Source: Garcia nutans | Taxonomy: Eukaryota > Streptophyta > Magnoliopsida > Malpighiales > Euphorbiaceae | NCBI GenBank assembly: GCA_947685225.1 | Contig: CANTUV010000007.1 | Location: forward strand, 15,458,501-15,522,500 | DNA length: 64,000 nucleotides | Reading direction: 5' to 3' | Part shown: in pieces, positions 57,668 through 64,000 of the stretch | Position numbering within the stretch: position 1 is the first letter of the stretch | How the letters are laid out: each line of letters opens with the position of its first letter | Translations under genes and position numbers: made by a program | The notes under the pieces: generated by a model | What the model was told of the DNA's origin: nothing | Databases searched by the model: none | Seen by the model: only the letters and a program-made list of their open reading frames with translations

Positions 57668-59750
57668 TGTGAGCAGAAATTTTTACCCCCACTCCCGGTG
57701 GAATGGTTCTTGCGACTTTGGCACTGTTTAGGCTCAGGGCCTTAGAGAACACGGACCTAAGTCCGGAGAAAATAGAGTCGCCACCTGGACAGGCCGGGAA
57801 AAAAGAAAGGGGTGGATGACTCGATTCCTAAGGAATCCCCAACCCCTTAATGGGTTCGAAAAGTTGGGTACGTGTGGGGAAGGTGAGAAATGGCCCAGCA
57901 CCCCCACAACGCTCGGTTCATTGGAACCGGCCTCCTTTACAGGTCTTAATATTATAAAATTCTTAAGTATAACAACATTATCCATATTACACACAATAAA
58001 AAGAAAGCATCATTATATTAAAGTCAAAGCAATGTCCAAACAAAACAAATAAATGGACACCCATCCGAGGATGGAAATATGTCCTTACATCTCATGCTTA
58101 AATAGGACACCCACCGAAAGGTAGAAACATGTCCTTTACATAGGTTCTAAAATAGAAAAGCAAATTAAATTACATAATATTTAACTAATGAGGTATCCAA
58201 CAAGTGGAAACATACCTCTTACAACATTTGGAAATCTAAATAAATTGATAAAAGTAAATAATCATTCATCATAAATAAATCATTCATCAAAGATATTAGA
58301 TATCAATAGAAAGTAAACATTCATCCATAATAAATTAAATAAACCAATCATTGAACTTAAATAAATTAAAGCATAAGAAATAAATTAAAGCATGATCAAA
58401 TATAGAATTAAATAAAGCAAATAAAAGTCTAAATTATGGCTACTGTGAGTTTTTTTAGGAATTAAAATAGATTAAGATTTTATGTTTTAAAAGGTTGGTA
58501 AAGCTCTTTGATTAACCAAATTAGGGTTTGTGATGTAAAATCATGAAAATAGAATTTGGACTCTTTAAAACGCTTTTAATTTATGGTTTTAAGTTTACTG
58601 TGTGAAATCAAGATATTTATGTTTTTATGGTTTTTAAAGTTTTAAAGGATTAGGATTTAGAAAAAATTAGGGTTTAAAGTTTTAAAGGAGTTAGGGTCTT
58701 ACTATTTTAGGTTTGGAAGTTGCATTTGGATTTAGTGTTTTAGCATTAGGGTTTCGGTGGATGCTTAGGTTTTTTAGAATTTGGAAAAAGTAATTGATAA
58801 TTTTATGAAAGTAGACCAACGATTTAAGGTTTATACAAATAGAAAAGGTGTTTTTAAGGTTTGTTGTAAGAAACAGAATCAAATTGTGGTTTTATTGAAA
58901 AACATGTTCAATTAGGGTTTTAAGATTTTGAAGAAGTAAAAATAACAATTTTAAGCCCTTTTGGAAAATAAAGCAACGAATTAGGGTTTTTAAACTTTGA
59001 ACAAAGGGAAATAAGTTTCTGGGATTTTCGAATTAAAAGAAGCAACTAGATGAATTAAGCTACTGTAAAAAAACAAAAAGAATTTAAGAGCTCAAACCTT
59101 GATTCGTGAGTTACACCCAAAAATTGCTTCTTGGATGAATAAAAACAAAGGTCGTTGCTGCCTTTGATGAATTGTTAATGACTTGTTTGCTCCCTCCCTG
59201 TCCAATTCAATTTACTGCCAAAAGAAATTTAAAGTTTCCAAGTTTTCCTCCTTCCTCTCGGTCATCAATTTCTGTCCCCCTTTTTGCGTTGTAATTATAC
59301 TTATTTATAGAAGTTTTTTATGGTTTTTTCCTAGTTGCTTACGGCATATATTATTTATTAAGAAAAGGAAACTGAAATCTAATTGTATTAAGTTTCGAAA
59401 AATTTCACCGGCGGAAAAAAACTGCTGCGGAAAAATTGCACTGAAGAAAAAAATTACCGCAGGAAAAATTGCACTAGCAAAAAAGCTGCCGCAGCGGGCG
59501 AGACGGGCCTACGAGCGAAATACCCACAGGCCCACGCTGACTTTCGGCGACGAAAAAATCGTCGCCGATTTTTTTTATTATTTTTGATTTTTTATTCGTT
59601 TCACCATTTTTAATAAAATAAATATTAAAATTAATCATGATACCATAAAAATTATTTTGGACTAACTAAAATATATTGGACAACACAAAAATTATTTTAG
59701 ACTAATTAAAATATATTGGACCGGACCGGGTAAAAAATTAAGGGTCTACA
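57668..59750 (-). repeat. 5' LTR of Tat-like element
   Basis: 2083 bp, collinear with 48915-51008, with indels. TTAGGGTTT motifs recur (near 58521, 58665, 58745, 58914, 58981). The CpG-rich block at 59400-59575 contains GGCGACGAAAAAATCGTCGCC, a perfect hairpin sequence. Confidence 0.88.
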
Positions 59751-60758
59751 CTTGTCCAGTAATATTGAGATTGAATATGCATGCATTGACAAACCTAAGT
59801 AGAGCTAGGCCTTGTCCTGAGCAGAGTTAGCTTTTGACCTGAGGTCATGAGATTGAGAATGGAAATGGACCCGAGCAGAGTTGGTTCGAGAAACTGATGT
59901 TGTGATAACTAGATTTAGAAATTGTATAGCGGTTATTGGGCCTAATGTGTGTGTGGTTGAATGTGATGTGTGTATGTATGAGTATGTGTGTATTGTTTAA
60001 GTGATGCTAGTTGCAGTATGAGATATGATTTTGGATATATATATATATATATATGTATGATAAATGAATTATAAAATAAATGGTAATTATAGTAATATTA
60101 CAAATTACATTATAGGGAAAGCATCTGGATGGATATGTGTATGTTGTTTTTATACATATGTACCACTAAGCTCTTGAGTTTAGTGTGGTATTGTGTATCG
60201 CACAGGTATTAGAAGTGTGGACTAGGGTAAACCAATGTGTAATTGAGACTTGAAGATGTGGTTGCCACAAGACCAGCCATGACGGTGTTACATTCATGTA
60301 ATTTTTATGTACTATGTATTATGAGTTTTGTATAGTAAATAAATATCATTTGTATATTAATCATATTTTCGGGAAACTATATGTATATATAGATACTTTT
60401 GGTAAGTGTTGTTGTTAAAAACATAAATTTTTAGTATACATCGGATATGTTTTGAAAATATTTGAATATTTCTAAAGTTGTAAAAATTTGGGACGAATAT
60501 TGGAGTTTGTTTTATAAATATTTGGGAATGAAAATTCCTATGTAGGTTGTGTTTGATGAATTGGGGATTTATCAAAATTACAGACAAAATTTTGGCAAAA
60601 TTTTCTCAAAGAATTTTCTTTTATAATTTATAAATTATTTTTAACACTAAAAGGAGGGTTTTTAATTGTAATTATTGTAGTACATTTGTATCATATATAT
60701 TAATTTTACGTATATAGGTTATACATATTACATGTATTTAGGGTATAAGGGTGTTACA
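59751..60758 (+). mobile_element. LTR 'D', second part
   Basis: After TSD CTTGT (59751-59755). Contains GAGCAGAGTTRG repeats (59795-59895), a TA run (60038-60053), the double hairpin (CTAAGCTC-TT-GAGTTTAG then a GTGTGG...CGCAC region, 60166-60203) and the LTR end GGGTATAAGGGTGTTACA (60741-60758), closely matching the end of LTR B. The next bases are hAT sequence, so LTR D seems to be a solo or truncated LTR inserted in the hAT relic. Confidence 0.65.
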
Positions 60759-62215
60759 GAGAAGATATGGCTTACTATTGATTATTGGACAAGTGTGCAA
60801 ATCCTAAATTACATGACCCTTATGCCCATTTTATTGATAAAGAATCGAAAGTTGCAATAACAAATCCTAAATTTATGCCAATACCAAATCACAAGAGGAA
60901 AAATACAAGAAAACATATTGAGTTATGCTTGAATGAGTGGAATTTAAAAAGAGTTTTTTCAATCAAGGTTGATAATGCAAGCTCCTATGATGGAACCATT
61001 GCATACCAAAATTTCTAGTGGTTTGGTATTAGATGGGGAGTTCTTACATATTAGGTGTTGTGCACACATTCTAAACTTAATTTGTGAGTAAGGGGTTAAA
61101 GGATATGCATTCATTAGTTACTGCCATTAGATATGTAGTTAGGCATATTAGAGCCTCTCTTTCTATGTTGGCAAAATTTTAAGAGCTGTATAGATCAAGA
61201 AGAAATAGAACACAAGTCCTTAGTTGTCCTTGATGTTCCAAATAGATGGAACTCAACATATTTGATGCTTGGGGATGCCTTAAAATTTCAAAAGGCATTT
61301 GATAGGTTAGAGGAAAAGGGTGGAGATTACTTGTAATATTTTTTAGACAATAGAAAGAGAGGGACATCACCTATGTCTTCTGATTGAGATAATGCTAGTC
61401 TTTTAAAAGTTTCTAAAAATTGTTTATGATGCACATTAGAGATTTTTGGTTTCTTATATGTGACATCATGTAATGCATTCCACCATCTAGCATTAATTCA
61501 ATCTGAAATTAAAAAGTGGCGTTGTAATTCAGATTTAATTCTAGGGATAATGGCTATGGACAAGAAGAAAAAGTATGAAAAATATTGGGGTAAAGTTGAA
61601 AACATTAATGCATTACTTTTCACTAGTAATATCCTTGAACTTAGGAACAAATTAGAACACATTGTTTGGTTTTTTGAAGATATTCATGGTTTGAAAGTAG
61701 CAAAAAATATGATTAATAGAATTAAGATCCAACTAACCAGGCTGTATGCATAGTATTCCAATGCATACAAGCTTGCAACTTCTTCTATAACATAAACTCA
61801 AATTGATCAGCCATCTAATTCTAGTGAGCGGGTAGGAATTACAACCTCAAAGGATAGGGCACCAGCATTTATAAGTAATTTAAGGTAGCAAGATCATGTA
61901 AAATGACTTAGAAGAGTATTTAAATGAGCATTGCAAGTATGGAGAAGAGTCTAATTTTAATGTGCCAGTTTGGAGTAAGTCTAATGCCGTTAGGTTTCTT
62001 GTACTGTCTCATTTAACAGTTGGTGTACTTGTTGTCCTGATATCAAGTGTGGCATCGAAGAGTGCTTTTGGCACAGTTGGAAGGATATTGGATATTTTTA
62101 GGAGCTCTCTTCCTCCTAAAATGACCGAAGTCTAATTTGCACACAAATTTAGTTAAAGCCAATGATTCTTGGATTGTAACACTTGGAGTTGCTTGAAGCA
62201 TTTGAAGAATGCAAA
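60759..62215 (+). pseudogene. hAT-superfamily transposase pseudogene
   Basis: Pieces in three frames of a plant Ac/RICESLEEPER-type transposase: HIELCLNEWNLKRVFSIKVD with NASSYD (60900-60990), then CCAHILNLI (61055), VVLDVPNRWNSTYLML (61220-61265), KKKKYEKYWGKVENINALLF (61565-61625), and the C-terminal dimerisation region (SHLTVGVLVVLISSVASKSA then GRILDIFRSSLPPKM, 62010-62130). Several stops and frameshifts (for example near 61018, 61336, 61385, 61890). The N-terminal BED zinc finger is missing; it may lie beyond the LTR D insertion. No terminal inverted repeats recognised. Non-functional. Confidence 0.85.
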
Positions 62216-62391
62216 CAAATAGAAATGAGTATTATAAAAATTTCATTATTCTTTAATTTCTTTTAAAATCATAATGTTTTAGTTGTATATTAATTGATTA
62301 ATTTTTTAAAAACATTTGTAGAGCTCACCAAAGGGTCAAAAGATATTACGAAGGATGCTGCCCTAGGTTTGTGGAATTAAGAGGTGGAAAT
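62216..62391 (+). other. 3' flank of hAT relic
   Basis: AT-rich sequence after the transposase relic and before LTR C; may include transposon 3' sequence. The bases before LTR C are GAAAT (62387-62391); the matching TSD would lie beyond the window. Confidence 0.4.
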
Positions 62392-64000
62392 TGTAACACC
62401 CCCGTACCCCATATACGCACACCACATACACCTATACAACACGCGATATACGTATACCGGATAAAGGGGTGTCACGGTTCATTTTAAACAAACCAAACTT
62501 TAATCTTTAACATATAAGCATCATAAGTCAGTCCGAGTAAACTTAAAACATTTAAGTCATGTTATAGAAATCAATAGAGAAAACATTCCTTGTTAAAATA
62601 CATATACATATATCTTCATTACCCCAAAAGTTTATCCAAAAACAGTCTGTTCCAAACATTTGTTAAATAAGAAGCGGAAAATACATATGTATATATATCA
62701 AAATCAATGTTTACAAAATTATAGAATTTATACATGCTTGCAGTTTGTCTTTAATCTTGATGTCCACAACTCAACACTGCTATCACAAACTCAAGCCTAA
62801 ACTTGACTCGGTCTAGATGAGCTCTCCGACACAACCAGATCTACCCTGTCACCTGCGCGATGAACCACAATCGCACAAAGCAGAAAGGTTAGTAGTACAA
62901 ACTTTGATTCAAAATAGTTCAATGCGATGTTCATGCACAATATATATGAATATATCAACTCATTGCATTATATCTCAATATTTTAATCATTTGCATCACA
63001 TTTCATAATTCACATCAAAATAAAGACAAACATGGGCCCAAAACGAAACTAACATGCTATTCAAAGTTCAGAGTTACTACTTTGGTCTATATTGACAGTG
63101 TCTAGCCCCGTAGGCAATATATATATCCATAGATAATGTAACAGACCCAGTCTCTTGGACCTCAACCCGGCTAGACTGTTACAATTTTTTTGAGGCTTAT
63201 GACATGGTCTTTTTACCCCAAAAACATCACATTTATCAGCTGGGCTCGGCTTACGACCTGGTCTTTTCACTTGCCCAACAATTCATAGGCATGCCGCCAA
63301 ACCCAAAACTCTGAAAATTGAATAACATACTAGACAGACAATTAATTCATTTATCTCATTATCAATCTCTTTCACAATTCATTTTTCATTTCATTTCTCA
63401 TAATCAAACTAGGCTCATTGCCTTAGTATATCATCTTTTCTCATTTTTCTCATTCTTCTATTTTATCTCAATATCGATTGGTTACATTATGTTTTTAAAT
63501 ATCTCATCATGTTATTCCACACTCCCTTTCATTTCTAACACATTACTCAATTGCTTTGATACAACAGCATAATTCACATTATGCATATCATACCATATAA
63601 TTCATTCATCAACGATGTATCAAGTAACTTAACACATTTCTCTACTAAATGTGTTAAGTCTCAATGTCATGTAAATGTATGCAATCATTCAAAGTTTGTA
63701 CTTACCTCTAAGAGCAATAACACCACTCTATCAACATTCTCTTCTAAGATCTCACTCAAACCTTAGCTTGGGTAACTCAATTCTCTTCAAAACCTAATCC
63801 AAAAGTGATCATACACACTCACTTAGTGATACACAAGAAGAAAATAAGGAAGAGAACTATCTAGGGCAAACTCTACACTTGACACGCTCAACAACACGGG
63901 TGTGTCCCTGACCGTGCCCTAAACCCACAACACATAAGCTGTGACACGCTCAGTGAAATGGGCGTGTCGCCGACCATGTCAATCCTCCTCCAACACAGAA
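62392..64000 (-). mobile_element. LTR 'C', minus strand, cut by window end
   Basis: Starts (plus strand) TGTAACACCCCC. Reverse-complement landmarks of the A/B group: GATCCGG-type region and hairpin region (62815-62890), GACCTGGTCTTTTCAC and CTAGCC phrases (63100-63270), TTAACACATTT (63630), CCTAGATAGTTCTT (complement near 63860) and the palindromic GACACGC repeats (63875 to the end). Whether this is a solo LTR or the end of a full element cannot be told. Confidence 0.7.

Larger units (their letters stand above)
48915..59750 (-). mobile_element. Full-length gag-only Tat-like element (TR-GAG type)
   Basis: 10,836 bp with LTRs 48915-51008 and 57668-59750 (minus strand TGTAGACCCTTAATT...CTCACA), a PBS TGGCGACTCCACTGGGGA, exact TSD CTTGT, a broken gag gene, a 1.25-kb tandem array and a long non-coding 3' region. 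No protease, RT, RNase H or integrase motif is seen on either strand of the 6.7-kb interior. The PBS and gag type match plant Tat/Ogre-lineage elements. Non-autonomous; such gag-only elements depend on enzymes in trans. The LTRs differ by many CpG transitions near their 3' end, so the insertion is not recent. Confidence 0.88.

Noticed and set aside
1..64000. tRNA or rRNA genes
   Set aside because: No cloverleaf or rRNA core motif was recognised on either strand; tRNA-like matches are primer-binding sites only.

Overview
The window is non-genic, repeat-rich nuclear DNA from a flowering plant, probably a eudicot; the species cannot be told. It is AT-rich and built almost wholly of LTR retrotransposons of the plant Ty3/gypsy group (chromovirus/Tekay-like, Athila-like and Tat-like), plus one decayed hAT transposase. 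I found no intact host gene, no tRNA or rRNA gene and no CRISPR array.

Layout. 1-3121: old single-copy-like DNA split by a solo LTR (321-2805, TSD CAGAG). 3122-11263 and 32657-48343: minus-strand Athila-like material: LTR pieces, a pol fragment with integrase (4480-5690), an inverted LTR/3'-UTR piece (5691-7889), and two incomplete non-autonomous elements plus one extra downstream module. The non-autonomous elements carry gag and protease, a pol gene fused from the start of RT to the post-integrase tail, a large accessory ORF and a small AT-hook ORF. 11264-32656: a composite of nested LTR elements inserted just after the start codon of one accessory ORF (TSD TTTGG; uninterrupted paralogues at about 38460 and 43260). 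It contains two head-to-tail LTRs (A and B). A is interrupted by a complete, apparently very young Tekay-type element (12833-22527, TSD GAGAA, one intact gag-pol ORF). B is interrupted by an unusual minus-strand element with about 2.97 kb LTRs and only 505 bp of interior (25317-31772).

38924-41004 is a solo Tat-like LTR inside the Athila-like array. 48915-59750 is a full-length minus-strand Tat-like element (TSD CTTGT) that codes only for a broken gag and carries a 1.25 kb tandem array. It interrupts another plus-strand LTR (D, 48344-48914 plus 59751-60758). 60759-62215 is a hAT transposase pseudogene, and 62392-64000 is a minus-strand LTR (C) of the A/B/D group cut by the window end.

Only the 12833-22527 element has the coding capacity to move by itself. 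The others look like parasites or relics that would need gag-pol proteins in trans. The most interesting signals are the pol deletion shared by both Athila-like copies, their AT-hook ORF, paired hairpins conserved between diverged LTRs, and a hypervariable palindrome array in the Tat-like LTR. Reading was by eye; sequence identities are estimates unless stated.
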